In this document: one piece after another, positions 34,701-42,715 of the stretch
Position numbering within the stretch: the stretch's first letter is position 1
Layout: every line of letters begins with the position of its first letter
NCBI GenBank assembly: GCA_029560815.1
Contig: JAKQKF010000396.1
Location: 1-64,000, forward strand
DNA length: 64,000 bases
Reading direction: 5' to 3'
DNA from: a bacterium
Lineage (GTDB): Bacteria > KSB1 > UBA2214
The notes under the pieces: model-generated
Databases searched by the model: none
What the model was told of the DNA's origin: nothing
What the model saw: the letters and a program-made list of their open reading frames with translations, nothing else
Made by a program: the position numbers and the translations under genes

Positions 34701-36089
34701 ATGGTGGATGACACAACGAGCAAGGCAAATATTCTGATTGTCGATGATGACAAGAATATCTGCAAGATGATAGAGGCAAGCCTTCGCAAAGAGAAGCGGT
34801 ATGAAATAGAGACGGCACTGAGCGGCGAAGCCTGTCTGCGCCTGATCAAGGAAAATCCCCCCGATCTGGTTCTTCTGGATATACAGATGCCCGGCATTGA
34901 CGGCATCGAGACCCTGCACAGAATCCGTGAAGAGAATCCCTATATTCCGGTGATCATGATGACCGCACACGGCACCATTGAGCGAGCGGTTTCAAGCATG
35001 AAGGCGGGGGCCTATGATTTTTTGACCAAGCCCTTCGCCCGTGACCGGCTTTTGGTGACGGTGAACAATGCTCTGATGAACAGCTCCCTGCGCCGCGAGG
35101 TGGATGAGCTGCGTTCTGAGCTGAAGAGCAAATATGCCTTTGCCAATATCATCGGTCAGAGCGGAGTGATGCAGGATGTTTTCCGTTCAGTTGAAAAGGT
35201 GTTCAACAGCAATGTGACGGTGCTGATCCAGGGCGAAAGCGGCACCGGCAAAGAGCTGATCGCCCGGGCAATCCACTATCACTCCACCGCGCGCACGGGC
35301 AAGCCTTTTGTTGCTGTCAACTGCTCCGCCCTGCCCGAGTCTCTTCTTGAGAGCGAACTGTTTGGCCATGAAAAGGGCTCCTTCACCGGCGCGGTCGGAC
35401 GGCGCATCGGCAAATTCGAGCAGGCTAACGGCGGCACGATTTTTCTGGATGAAATCGGCCTCATGACGCCGGCGACCCAGTCCAAGCTTTTGCGCGTCCT
35501 GCAGGAGCGGGAATTCGAACGGGTCGGCGGCAACGAGCTGGTCAAGGTCGATGTCCGGGTTATCTCCGCTACCAACAAGGATCTGGAAGAGGAGATGAAG
35601 AAAGGCGAGTTCCGCGAGGACCTCTACTACCGTATTTCGGTTTTTCCGATCAAGCTGCCGCCGCTGCGCGATCGCCGGGAGGACATCCCCCTGCTGGCCG
35701 GCCACTTTTTGCAAAAGTACGCCAAGCAGGAGGGCAAGAGCGTTGAAGGCATTACATCGGACGCCCTCGATCTGATGATGGCTTACCACTGGCCGGGCAA
35801 TGTACGCGAGCTGGAAAATGCGATGGAGAGGGCGATGGTGCTGGCGAGCGGGCCGGAGATCGGCGCCAAGGATCTGCCGGCGGCTGTCCGCTCGCTGGGT
35901 GAAAAGCGCATTTATGAATCGGACAATACACTCGCGAGCTGGATTGAAAAGCTCGAGGAAGAGGCTTTGCGCCAGGCCCTGCTGGAGTGTGAGGGGAACA
36001 TCTCCCAAACTGCCAAGAAGCTCGGCATCGGTCGGGCAACCATCTATCGCAAGGCTAAAAAATACGGGCTGCCAATGGTAAAGAGCTGA
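34701..36089 (+). CDS. NtrC-family sigma-54-dependent response regulator, orphan
   Basis: 462 residues. Receiver (10-125, phospho-Asp in LVLLDIQMPG, Lys in FLTKPF), AAA+ sigma-54 activation domain (about 145-375: Walker A QGESGTGKELIARAIH, contact loop GSFTGA, Walker B TIFLDEIGL, arginine-finger region FREDLYYRISVFPI), and a Fis-type HTH (NISQTAKKLGIGRATIYRKA). The start is ATG 34701 after GGAGAG; an in-frame TTG at 34689 is less likely. No kinase gene is adjacent. A sigma-54 promoter lies 175 bp past its terminator, in front of the next gene, which makes that gene a likely target. Confidence 0.96.
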   Translation: MVDDTTSKANILIVDDDKNICKMIEASLRKEKRYEIETALSGEACLRLIKENPPDLVLLDIQMPGIDGIETLHRIREENPYIPVIMMTAHGTIERAVSSMKAGAYDFLTKPFARDRLLVTVNNALMNSSLRREVDELRSELKSKYAFANIIGQSGVMQDVFRSVEKVFNSNVTVLIQGESGTGKELIARAIHYHSTARTGKPFVAVNCSALPESLLESELFGHEKGSFTGAVGRRIGKFEQANGGTIFLDEIGLMTPATQSKLLRVLQEREFERVGGNELVKVDVRVISATNKDLEEEMKKGEFREDLYYRISVFPIKLPPLRDRREDIPLLAGHFLQKYAKQEGKSVEGITSDALDLMMAYHWPGNVRELENAMERAMVLASGPEIGAKDLPAAVRSLGEKRIYESDNTLASWIEKLEEEALRQALLECEGNISQTAKKLGIGRATIYRKAKKYGLPMVKS

Positions 36090-36112
36090 CTCAAATTCTG
36101 ATTTTGTGACCG

Positions 36113-36145
36113 GGCGCACAGCAAAATTGCTTTGCGCCTTTTTTT
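36113..36145 (+). terminator. Rho-independent terminator after the NtrC-type gene
   Basis: GGCGCA / TGCGCC stem extended by AGCAA / TTGCT, then T7. Confidence 0.9.
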
Positions 36146-36264
36146 ATGTTTCATCTCGGCACATTGTATCAGGCTGTCACATCCCCATGTCCAAAAACCC
36201 CTCATGGTCTCCTCTTGAGAACAATAAATTCAATAATTTATAAAAGCGCCTCACATCACAATTC

Positions 36265-36280
36265 TTGGTACATGATTTGC
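36265..36280 (+). promoter_or_regulatory. Sigma-54 (-24/-12) promoter
   Basis: TTGGTACATGATTTGC: the GG of the -24 element and the GC of the -12 element are exactly 10 nt apart, and the site matches the TTGGCAC-N4/5-TTGC consensus at nearly all informative bases. The transcript would start near 36291, about 148 nt before the gene at 36439. Confidence 0.75.
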
Positions 36281-36282
36281 GC

Positions 36283-36393
36283 TGGGTGTGTGAACCCCGG
36301 AGTGTGCGCAAGCGCGGGGTCGCTTTTTGCCAGCAGCCGCCGGGGAGGACCAGAGAGCATCTGTAACAGCGCAGGTTGTGTGATCCCGGGTGG
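36283..36393 (+). repeat. 5'-leader hairpin and imperfect direct repeats
   Basis: CCCCG (36295-36299) pairs with CGGGG (36315-36319), followed after 4 nt by T5. Two related stretches, GGTGTGTGAACCCCGG (from 36285) and GGTTGTGTGATCCCGGG (from 36374), are about 89 nt apart. All are inside the predicted sigma-54 transcript leader. The rest of 36090-36438 holds only the terminator and the sigma-54 promoter. Confidence 0.5.
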
Positions 36394-36438
36394 CGATGAT
36401 CGAGGCGGGGATGTGCGGGTGGAGGGGGGTGGCCATTG

Positions 36439-37548
36439 ATGAACAAGGAAGTGCGACGCGATACTATGAAAAATGCAAATCTAACGCAGCTTGTGTACAG
36501 CATCTGCGACGGGAGCTACACCCAGTCCGGGTTGATTCAATACATCAATCTGGCGCAGAAGATTTCCCTCAGTTATCTCAAATACCAGGAGATGCTGGGC
36601 AAGCGCATCAGCGGAGATGCCTGGGAGGCGGATCTTGAGTTGGCCGATCTGGCGATCGATTGCATCGCCGAGCTCTTTGGCCGGGACGAGTCGGGCCGTT
36701 TTCCGCAGCTGAAGAAGTATTACGAAGGCAAATTTGCGGAGATGCCTTTTATCAACGACGCCGAGGTCTTGATCCTGACCCGGCGGTTGATCGTGCGCAA
36801 GACCAAGCAGGAGCTTTCGAGGATTTTCCGCGAGCGTGATCCTGAGGGGGCCAAGATCGTGCGCAACATCAAGGTGGCCGTTCGCACGGCAGCCGACCTG
36901 CATCTTTTCCGCGAGTTGGGCAAGGAGTTCGTATTTCACGGCCCGGTGCCGAAGAATGAACAGGGTGGCGTGCCGAGCAGCCGTCTGGCTCTCTATCTGC
37001 GCCGCACCCTTCCGCCGATCCCCGAGGAGATGCTGCACAAGCTTTTCCTGGACAATTATCGTTCCGGGGATTCGGTCTCCGTCTCCATCCGCCGTCTGCT
37101 CGAATCCATCCATACCCTGGCCGACTATCAGAATTTTTGTGCTCTCGATGCCGTGGTCAAGCTTGTCCGTTATGTCAAGTTTGATGTCTGCCGCGAACGG
37201 CTGGCGGCGGGGGAATCGGTTTCGACACCCTCCGATGAACTGGAGAGCAAGGAGATGGAGGAGTACATCACCCTGGTGATGGAGAGTATCTGGTCGCGGC
37301 TGGATTCCCAGTATTTGCGCACCCAGAAGCTGCCCGAGGATAAGGCGGCGATCTATCACCGCGCACTCCGTGATGTGCTTTATGATCTCATCCAGAAGCG
37401 GGACACCTCCTCGTACTACCGCAATCTCAAATTTTACATGCCTGAACTGACCCAGAAGGAGTACCGGCAGCAGGAGCGTTCAGTTTTTGAATATCTGGCC
37501 AAACTGGCTAAAAAAGAATTTCGAAAATATTTATGCGAAATGCTTTAA
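36439..37548 (+). CDS. Unknown protein with weak sigma-region-2-like segment
   Basis: 369 residues, hydrophilic, predicted all-helical, without signal peptide or membrane segment. I recognize no family with certainty. Around residues 33-100 the pattern LAQKISLSYLKYQEML ... DLELADLAIDCIAELFG loosely recalls sigma-factor region 2 (an LA-x-x-x-A/Y run followed by a DLxxLAxDxxxELF helix). The C-terminal 35 residues are rich in Lys/Arg/Glu/Tyr. The next gene encodes an anti-sigma-like zinc-finger protein, which supports but does not prove a sigma-like role. Start ATG 36439 has GGAGG about 12 nt upstream. Expression probably depends on sigma-54 (promoter at 36265). Confidence 0.7.
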   Translation: MNKEVRRDTMKNANLTQLVYSICDGSYTQSGLIQYINLAQKISLSYLKYQEMLGKRISGDAWEADLELADLAIDCIAELFGRDESGRFPQLKKYYEGKFAEMPFINDAEVLILTRRLIVRKTKQELSRIFRERDPEGAKIVRNIKVAVRTAADLHLFRELGKEFVFHGPVPKNEQGGVPSSRLALYLRRTLPPIPEEMLHKLFLDNYRSGDSVSVSIRRLLESIHTLADYQNFCALDAVVKLVRYVKFDVCRERLAAGESVSTPSDELESKEMEEYITLVMESIWSRLDSQYLRTQKLPEDKAAIYHRALRDVLYDLIQKRDTSSYYRNLKFYMPELTQKEYRQQERSVFEYLAKLAKKEFRKYLCEML

Positions 37549-37647
37549 TTTTTCCGTAGTTGCTCGCCTTTGTCTGTATGTTACATATTAGTAATAGGAG
37601 GGTGTAACAAACAGGGAGCCAGGCCATAGCCTGGATGAATACAGACC

Positions 37648-38292
37648 ATGAGCGAGCGCCATCGTAAAGTCGGCTGCCCCGGAACCAGAGAGCTCGAGTT
37701 ATATTCTCTTGACGAACTGACCGCGGCAGGGACAAGAGAGCAAGTCAAGGCCCACGTCAAGAGCTGCCCGCGCTGCGCCAGGAAATTGAAAAATTTGTAC
37801 GCCTTTTATGCCATCCTTTCCGATGAGCTCGAGAGGCCGGTGCGGCCCGGATTGCTGGATTTCTGCAAAAAGCGCGCCCACAACAAGGTGAAATACGGAC
37901 TGCTGATCTGCCGTCCGATTCCGGAGAAAGACCATCAGCGGGGCAAGGCCTACCTGGCCACGCTGGCCTTTTCGGCAAACGGCGATGGCAGCAAAACCAG
38001 CCTGACTGATTTTGATCTGACCCGTGATCAGATCGGGATGATGCTTTACAGCGATCCCCTGCAAAACGAGATATCGCTCTTTCTCTGGAGCAAAACAGAA
38101 GGCGGCTGCGGTCCCTGTCGGCTCGAGGCTCCCGGGTTGTTCGAGAAAACCGATTTTAATCCAGCCGGGGCGGCCAAGATTCCTCTCACCAATTTTGAAT
38201 ATCTCAATAACCGCCTCTTTTACTTCTCGATGAAGAAGAAACCTGGAGGCCGCCCCAAACTCCTGGCGCAGGTTCAGGAGCTGCTCCTCTGA
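37648..38292 (+). CDS. Soluble zinc-finger (zf-HC2-like) anti-sigma-type protein
   Basis: 214 residues. An N-terminal zf-HC2-like module has Cys10 and the HxxxCxxC signature KAHVKSCPRCARKL (His36, Cys40, Cys43), the zinc site of ZAS-type anti-sigma factors. Unlike most of these there is no membrane helix. The C-terminal 130 residues look beta-rich and include a second CxxC in GGCGPCRLE (near 155). This suggests a cytoplasmic sensor, possibly redox-responsive, or a regulatory adaptor. It lies 99 bp after the unknown helical protein gene, with no strong promoter between, and ends in a terminator. The ATG has only a weak GGATG-type SD. Confidence 0.75.
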   Translation: MSERHRKVGCPGTRELELYSLDELTAAGTREQVKAHVKSCPRCARKLKNLYAFYAILSDELERPVRPGLLDFCKKRAHNKVKYGLLICRPIPEKDHQRGKAYLATLAFSANGDGSKTSLTDFDLTRDQIGMMLYSDPLQNEISLFLWSKTEGGCGPCRLEAPGLFEKTDFNPAGAAKIPLTNFEYLNNRLFYFSMKKKPGGRPKLLAQVQELLL

Positions 38293-38335
38293 GCAGCCGC
38301 CGGAGCAGAAACGACAACGCCGATGATAGATATGG

Positions 38336-38364
38336 AGCCGGGATTTTTCCCGGCTTTCTTTTTG
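38336..38364 (+). terminator. Rho-independent terminator
   Basis: Perfect 7-bp stem AGCCGGG / CCCGGCT, loop ATTTTT, then a T-rich tail. It ends the sigma-54-driven transcript. Confidence 0.92.
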
Positions 38365-38374
38365 TAGAAAAACC

Positions 38375-38403
38375 TTGACATAGGGCATATTTTTAGATAA
38401 ATT
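38375..38403 (+). promoter_or_regulatory. Promoter for the pseudo-receiver/DUF4388 operon
   Basis: Perfect -35 TTGACA, 17-bp spacer, TAAATT, directly after the terminator and about 45 nt before ATG 38455. Confidence 0.7.
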
Positions 38404-38454
38404 TTTACCGGTTAGAAATACATTCATTGTAACGGCAACCCGGAACTGCACCCC

Positions 38455-40509
38455 ATGAATCCGCTCAGCATTCTGCTCATAGATCCCGACCCTAAAAATG
38501 TCCGCATTTTGCGCAATAATTTCCTCGATCTCCATTATGAAGTCGATGCCGCAGCTAATGATGCCGAAGCCCTTGAGAAGATAGGCGCTCAATCCTTTGA
38601 CGCCATATTGTCTGAAATCTCCGCTTCCGGAATTGACGGATATGCCCTTCTGGAACAGGCCCAACAGTCCGCCCTGAATCGCAACTGCGCGGTTATTTTT
38701 CTCACCCAGAAGAGCGATGTCTGGAACAGGGTTAAAAGTTTCAAACTCGGCGCCAAGGATTACATCATCAAACCAATCCACGTCCGCGAGATCGTCATGC
38801 GCGTGCAGATGGTGCTCAAGCGCCAGGCGCGCTACCAGCGGATGTTGAAGAAGAGCCGCAGCCAGTTCAGCGGCCGGCTGGCCGATCTCGGCGCGGTCGA
38901 GTTGATCGAAGTCTTCGGCGCAGAACGCAAGAGCGGCGTTCTCACCCTGAATAATGAAAACGGCGTTTCAGGGCGGATCGTCTTCAGGGAGGGGGCGGTC
39001 AGCCGGGCTTCAGTCGGATTACAGCGCAGCGAAGAGGCGGTCTTCAAAATGCTTTCATGGAGGAAGGGCCGCTTCACCATGGTTTTTGCTCCTGTTGATG
39101 GGACAGATGAGATCGGTGTCAGCAATATGGGGTTGTTACTGCAAGGAGCCAAGAGAATGGAACAACGCGAAGAGCTGTTGCGCAAGTTGCCTGCGCTCGA
39201 AACGGTATTGGTGACAACGCAAAATTTCAAAAAGATCATCGCGAAAAAGGAACTGGCCTCCGATCTTGAATATTTTGTCCGTCTTTTTGATGGTGCCCGT
39301 TCTCTCGGCAGAATCATCGATGAGAGCAAATATGACGAGATTACCACGCTGAACCGGATTTTAAAGCTCTACGAGCTTGGGTTCCTCCATTCTTTGAGAG
39401 ACTATGAGCAGCAGGGAGCGCCCGGAGAGCTCACCGGTGCAGCTGAGCGAGCGACCGATGAGGCTGGCCTGGCCGGAACCTTCCCACCTGCCGGTCTGGA
39501 GCATGTAGAAAAGGCGATCGGATCGGAAATTGCGGAGGAGCTGCTGCATGAGCAGATCGACGGAACCGGATCTGAAGCGGAGCGCTTTCCAGCGGAAGCC
39601 GAGTTCCCCCTCCTCCAGGAGGAGACTGCCGCCGGCCCCCGGGAGGAAACCGGGGTACATCCTCTCGCTCCTGATTCCTCCGGCTGGAATTCCGACAGCA
39701 GCTACGACAAGGACCTCTTTTATGACCTTCGCCGTGCTGAAGAGGAGGGGCAGGATCTTTTCGCCGGCAGCAAGGGGCTTGACGGGGGGTCCGTCTTTTC
39801 CGATCTCGACCGGGTGATTCCGCATCATCCTGCCGACGCCCTGCTCGAAATTGAGGCGGAAGAAGAACTCGCTGACTCGCCGGCCTCCGCGCCCGCTGCC
39901 GAAACCGATGCCGCGGGGGATGAGGTCCATGAGCTGGAGCACCATGTCCGGATGCAGGAGAAATTCCGCAGCGCCCATGGCAGCATCCTGATCCTGGGCA
40001 ATAACCGTGAACTCTGCCGTCAGATGATCGCCAATCTTTCCATTGATCAGCTGCAGGAAAAGAGCGCTCTGCAGCCCACCGATTCGGACCTGATCATTGG
40101 CACCGCCGAGTTCAAGGGGGGCCATCTGCTCAATCTCATCGCCCTCTCGATGGAACGCGAGTTCGCTCCTGTCATCGACTTTTTTGCCGACGCGCTGCTC
40201 GGATTCATTTTTCTCGTCGACGGCCGGAATGTGGATTGGGGCTATCAGCGTTACCTGCGGCAGGTTTTGCGTGAAAAGACCAGCCTGCCGGCCATCATTG
40301 TCTTCAGCTATAATGAATATCTGAAAAAGCCGCTGGAGGTGCAGACCATCCGCCAGAGGCTGGGATTGAGGGAGCGGGACGGCTTGCAGCTGGTGAGCGA
40401 TTTTTCGGTTGTCAACTCCCGGCGGATTATCTTCCGCCTCTTTGAGACTTTTTACAGGCCTCAGGCCCGACGGAATCCGCGGACCCAGACCATGCAGCCC
40501 ACCTCCTGA
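38455..40509 (+). CDS. Pseudo-receiver - DUF4388 (PATAN) - GTPase-like protein
   Basis: 684 residues. 1-120: receiver fold with the acidic pair at LIDPDP, LTQK and the conserved Lys in IIKPIH, but the phospho-Asp is Glu54 (AILSEISASG). About 135-245: DUF4388/PATAN domain (FSGRLADLGAVELIEVFGAE, KSGVLTLNN, GRIVFREGAVSRA). About 330-500: acidic, low-complexity linker. About 510-665: a domain resembling MglA-type small GTPases (SILILGNNRELCRQMI, EFAPVIDFFADALLGFIFLVDG, PAIIVFSYNEYLKKPLE) in which the P-loop GKS/T and NKxD are lost. It is likely a signalling scaffold. First gene of an operon reaching at least 42294. Confidence 0.83.
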   Translation: MNPLSILLIDPDPKNVRILRNNFLDLHYEVDAAANDAEALEKIGAQSFDAILSEISASGIDGYALLEQAQQSALNRNCAVIFLTQKSDVWNRVKSFKLGAKDYIIKPIHVREIVMRVQMVLKRQARYQRMLKKSRSQFSGRLADLGAVELIEVFGAERKSGVLTLNNENGVSGRIVFREGAVSRASVGLQRSEEAVFKMLSWRKGRFTMVFAPVDGTDEIGVSNMGLLLQGAKRMEQREELLRKLPALETVLVTTQNFKKIIAKKELASDLEYFVRLFDGARSLGRIIDESKYDEITTLNRILKLYELGFLHSLRDYEQQGAPGELTGAAERATDEAGLAGTFPPAGLEHVEKAIGSEIAEELLHEQIDGTGSEAERFPAEAEFPLLQEETAAGPREETGVHPLAPDSSGWNSDSSYDKDLFYDLRRAEEEGQDLFAGSKGLDGGSVFSDLDRVIPHHPADALLEIEAEEELADSPASAPAAETDAAGDEVHELEHHVRMQEKFRSAHGSILILGNNRELCRQMIANLSIDQLQEKSALQPTDSDLIIGTAEFKGGHLLNLIALSMEREFAPVIDFFADALLGFIFLVDGRNVDWGYQRYLRQVLREKTSLPAIIVFSYNEYLKKPLEVQTIRQRLGLRERDGLQLVSDFSVVNSRRIIFRLFETFYRPQARRNPRTQTMQPTS

Positions 40510-40524
40510 TGCTTGGAAACGAAC

Positions 40525-41610
40525 ATGTCAGGCCATAACAGTCCTAAACAAAACATACTGATTGTCGATACGGCATCGGCAGCGACCACACAGCTGGTCA
40601 GCGCTCTGCATGACCATGACCTGGAGAGTGTGGTCGTTGAGGAGAGCACCGCCGCCATCGAACGCGCGCTCGCTGAACCCCCGCTGCTGATCCTGAGCGA
40701 AGTGGAGCTCCCGGGGATTGATGGCACTGAACTGCTCAAGCGGGTTCGCGCGCATGCGGATACCCAGGATACTCCTTTCGTCTTCATCACCAGGCAGACG
40801 GAGCTGGAAGCCCGCCTCAGACTTCTCGCCCTGGAGATCGATGACTTTATCGCCAAACCCTATTATCCCGAAGAGGTGGTGGCCAGGGTGGAATCGATCC
40901 TGCGTGAGAGTGCCGTCACACCCGGCGGGGATGTCCCTGTTAACCAGGGATTCACGGGCAGTCTTGATGAGATGACCGTCATGGATCTGATCCAGACCCT
41001 CGAACTCGGCAAAAAATCCGCGATGATTCATCTGGTGCAGGTGCCCGAAGAGGGATATCTCTTTGTGGACAAGGGAGAGGTGGTTGATGCGGTACTGCGC
41101 GATTACACCGCGGAGGAGGCGCTCGATAATTTGATGCTGTGGCTGCACGGTTATTTTGAATTGACGATGCAGCCGGTGCAGCGTGAGCGGAGAATCCTCA
41201 GATCGAACCGGGAATTGCTGCTCGCCGGGGCGCAACGCCTCCACGATTACCGGACGCGGAGCGCGCAGCTGCCCGCCATGGACAGCTACGTTGCGCGTGC
41301 GGCGGAGGTCATCAATCCGGATCTGTCGGAGCGGGAGGCGCGCCTGTGGGCGATCCTCGAACGGCCACAGCCCGTCCGTCTGCTGATCGCATCCCTTGGC
41401 GAGGATGAACTGCGCACTATTGAGGTGATCCAGGCGCTCTGGGAACGCAAACAGATCGTGATCTCGCCGGGAAAGGCCACCGATGCGGATCTCATCGCCA
41501 GCAACATGATGAGGCAGGTTTCGGAGTCGCACCACAAGTCGGCTGAACCCTACTCCCGCATGGCCTCTTTTTTCACCCGCGACGGCCATCAAAAAAAAAA
41601 CCTCTCCTGA
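40525..41610 (+). CDS. Pseudo-receiver - DUF4388 (PATAN) protein
   Basis: 361 residues. 1-125: receiver fold, again with Glu in place of the phospho-Asp (Glu59 in LLILSEVELPG), intact Asp15 and the Lys of FIAKPYY. About 145-250: DUF4388/PATAN (GFTGSLDEMTVMDLIQTLEL, KKSAMIHLV, EGYLFVDKGEVVDAVLRD). The C-terminal 110 residues are helical and contain a winged-helix-like run (LSEREARLWAILERPQPVRL). Glu at the phospho-site can mimic the phosphorylated state, so this may be constitutively on. ATG 40525 is used (GGA 7 nt upstream). The frame closes 8 nt after an A10 tract; see 41591-41720. Confidence 0.85.
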   Translation: MSGHNSPKQNILIVDTASAATTQLVSALHDHDLESVVVEESTAAIERALAEPPLLILSEVELPGIDGTELLKRVRAHADTQDTPFVFITRQTELEARLRLLALEIDDFIAKPYYPEEVVARVESILRESAVTPGGDVPVNQGFTGSLDEMTVMDLIQTLELGKKSAMIHLVQVPEEGYLFVDKGEVVDAVLRDYTAEEALDNLMLWLHGYFELTMQPVQRERRILRSNRELLLAGAQRLHDYRTRSAQLPAMDSYVARAAEVINPDLSEREARLWAILERPQPVRLLIASLGEDELRTIEVIQALWERKQIVISPGKATDADLIASNMMRQVSESHHKSAEPYSRMASFFTRDGHQKKNLS

Positions 41611-41720
41611 TTGCTGATGGTCCTGATGCGCCCGGCGCCGCTTCCCTGACCCATACCATTTATCTGCACCGGGCGGATTTGCTGCTCATCCGCCAGAAAC
41701 TTCTTGCCCATCGACCCTGA
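41591..41720 (+). other. A10 slippery tract with open -1 frame extension
   Basis: Ten A's (41591-41600) precede the stop at 41608. In the -1 frame 39 codons stay open from 41601 to a stop at 41718, encoding a coherent helix-like tail (SLTHTIYLHRADLLLIRQKL) with the local GC-rich third-position usage. Transcript slippage adding one A, a real -1 frameshift, or a one-base sequencing loss would all fuse it to the upstream protein. Confidence 0.5.
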
Positions 41721-41793
41721 TCATTCGCCGGCATTCCATCCCTGCCGCCGCGGCGGGAGGTGTTTCCGGCCCGTTCAACAAGGGCTCATCCCT

Positions 41794-42294
41794 ATGCAGC
41801 GACAATCCAAAGAAAGCGGCATCCAGCGCATGGCTGAGATTGTCGTCGTCGGACCGGATGGTGCCGGCAAACGTGCATTCCTGCAGGCCTTTTGTCCCAC
41901 CATCCATGAGACTGATACCGGTATCCTGCTCGGCGCCATGCCGATCAACAGCGAACTGGTTCTCTATTGCTACGGCATTGGCTATGATCGCAGCTTCGCC
42001 TGGGATCTCGTCGGCCGCAAGATGCTGGGTTATGTGGTCTGTTTCAACTGGTTCGACGACCAGGCCTATGCCGCCTGCCGGGAGATGGTCACGTTCACGT
42101 CCTCCGCATTTTCTGCCCCCTTTGTGGTAGCGGCCGATCTCGGCCTCCAGCCGCTGCCGGTGCCGGAGAGTGCAGTGCGGCCCAATGTTCCGCTCTCATC
42201 TTCGGCCAGATTTCTCTTTTATCAGAGTCATAAAGCGGCGAGCGTCCGCAAGGTGGCTGCAACCCTTATCGATCTGCTTCTCGACAAGCTGTAA
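41794..42294 (+). CDS. Small GTPase-like protein (MglA/Ras-superfamily style)
   Basis: About 166 residues. The P-loop is EIVVVGPDGAGKRAFLQAF (GxxxxGKR: Arg replaces the usual Ser/Thr). The switch region is near TDTGILLGAMPINSE. LYCYGIGYDRSFAWDLVGRK stands where the DxxG/GxPGQxRF segment of MglA-like GTPases should be, followed by the MLGYVVCFNW strand. The NKxD base motif is absent (FVVAADLGLQP), so nucleotide specificity is uncertain. ATG 41794 is the best start; an in-frame TTG at 41704 would add 30 residues, and ATG 41830 sits at the first strand. Its neighbour carries a degenerate version of the same fold. Confidence 0.75.
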   Translation: MQRQSKESGIQRMAEIVVVGPDGAGKRAFLQAFCPTIHETDTGILLGAMPINSELVLYCYGIGYDRSFAWDLVGRKMLGYVVCFNWFDDQAYAACREMVTFTSSAFSAPFVVAADLGLQPLPVPESAVRPNVPLSSSARFLFYQSHKAASVRKVAATLIDLLLDKL

Positions 42295-42346
42295 TTAGGG
42301 AGATGACGCATGAGTTCGATGATTCCAGGCTTGTGGTGGGGTAAGC

Positions 42347-42715
42347 ATGTCGCTTCCTTATAGCACAAAGCTCGATCTGCTGCGCGCGCTCTTTTCCGGA
42401 AAAGGGCTGCAGGAGCCTCTGGCACTGCTCTCGCCCTCGGGGCTGCTTGAAGCCCACCGCTTCGTCTGGGAAAAGACCGTGGAATTCGGGATCAAGATGC
42501 GCGGCAGAAAATTTCCCCAGGAGGAGCTGCAGGCGGAGCTGCGCACCCGTGCCGACCTCCGGGCAGCGGAGACCTGCCCGGCCCAGCTGAAGCAGTGCCG
42601 CCTGCAGGAATGCGCTGAGCGTCATCCGGCGTGCATGCGCGAGGTCGCCATCGACCAGATCCTCACCATGAGCGCTGCTGTCGGCGACTATCTGCAAATT
42701 CCGGTCAAACCATGA
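42347..42715 (+). CDS. Small Cys-cluster protein, unknown
   Basis: 122 residues, no family recognized. The N-terminal half is helical. Residues 83-102 hold four cysteines, spaced C-x6-C-x4-C-x6-C in CPAQLKQCRLQECAERHPAC, with a His before the last one, which could bind zinc or an Fe-S cluster or form disulfides. There is no signal peptide. Its stop overlaps the next start by 4 bp (ATGA), so it is translationally coupled to the membrane protease gene. The start could instead be an upstream in-frame codon, but none has a better SD. Confidence 0.65.
   Translation: MSLPYSTKLDLLRALFSGKGLQEPLALLSPSGLLEAHRFVWEKTVEFGIKMRGRKFPQEELQAELRTRADLRAAETCPAQLKQCRLQECAERHPACMREVAIDQILTMSAAVGDYLQIPVKP

Noticed and set aside
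37549..37647. Own promoter for the zinc-finger protein
   Set aside because: Closest match is TTGCTC-N16-TACATA, off in both spacing and -10, so co-transcription with the upstream gene is preferred.
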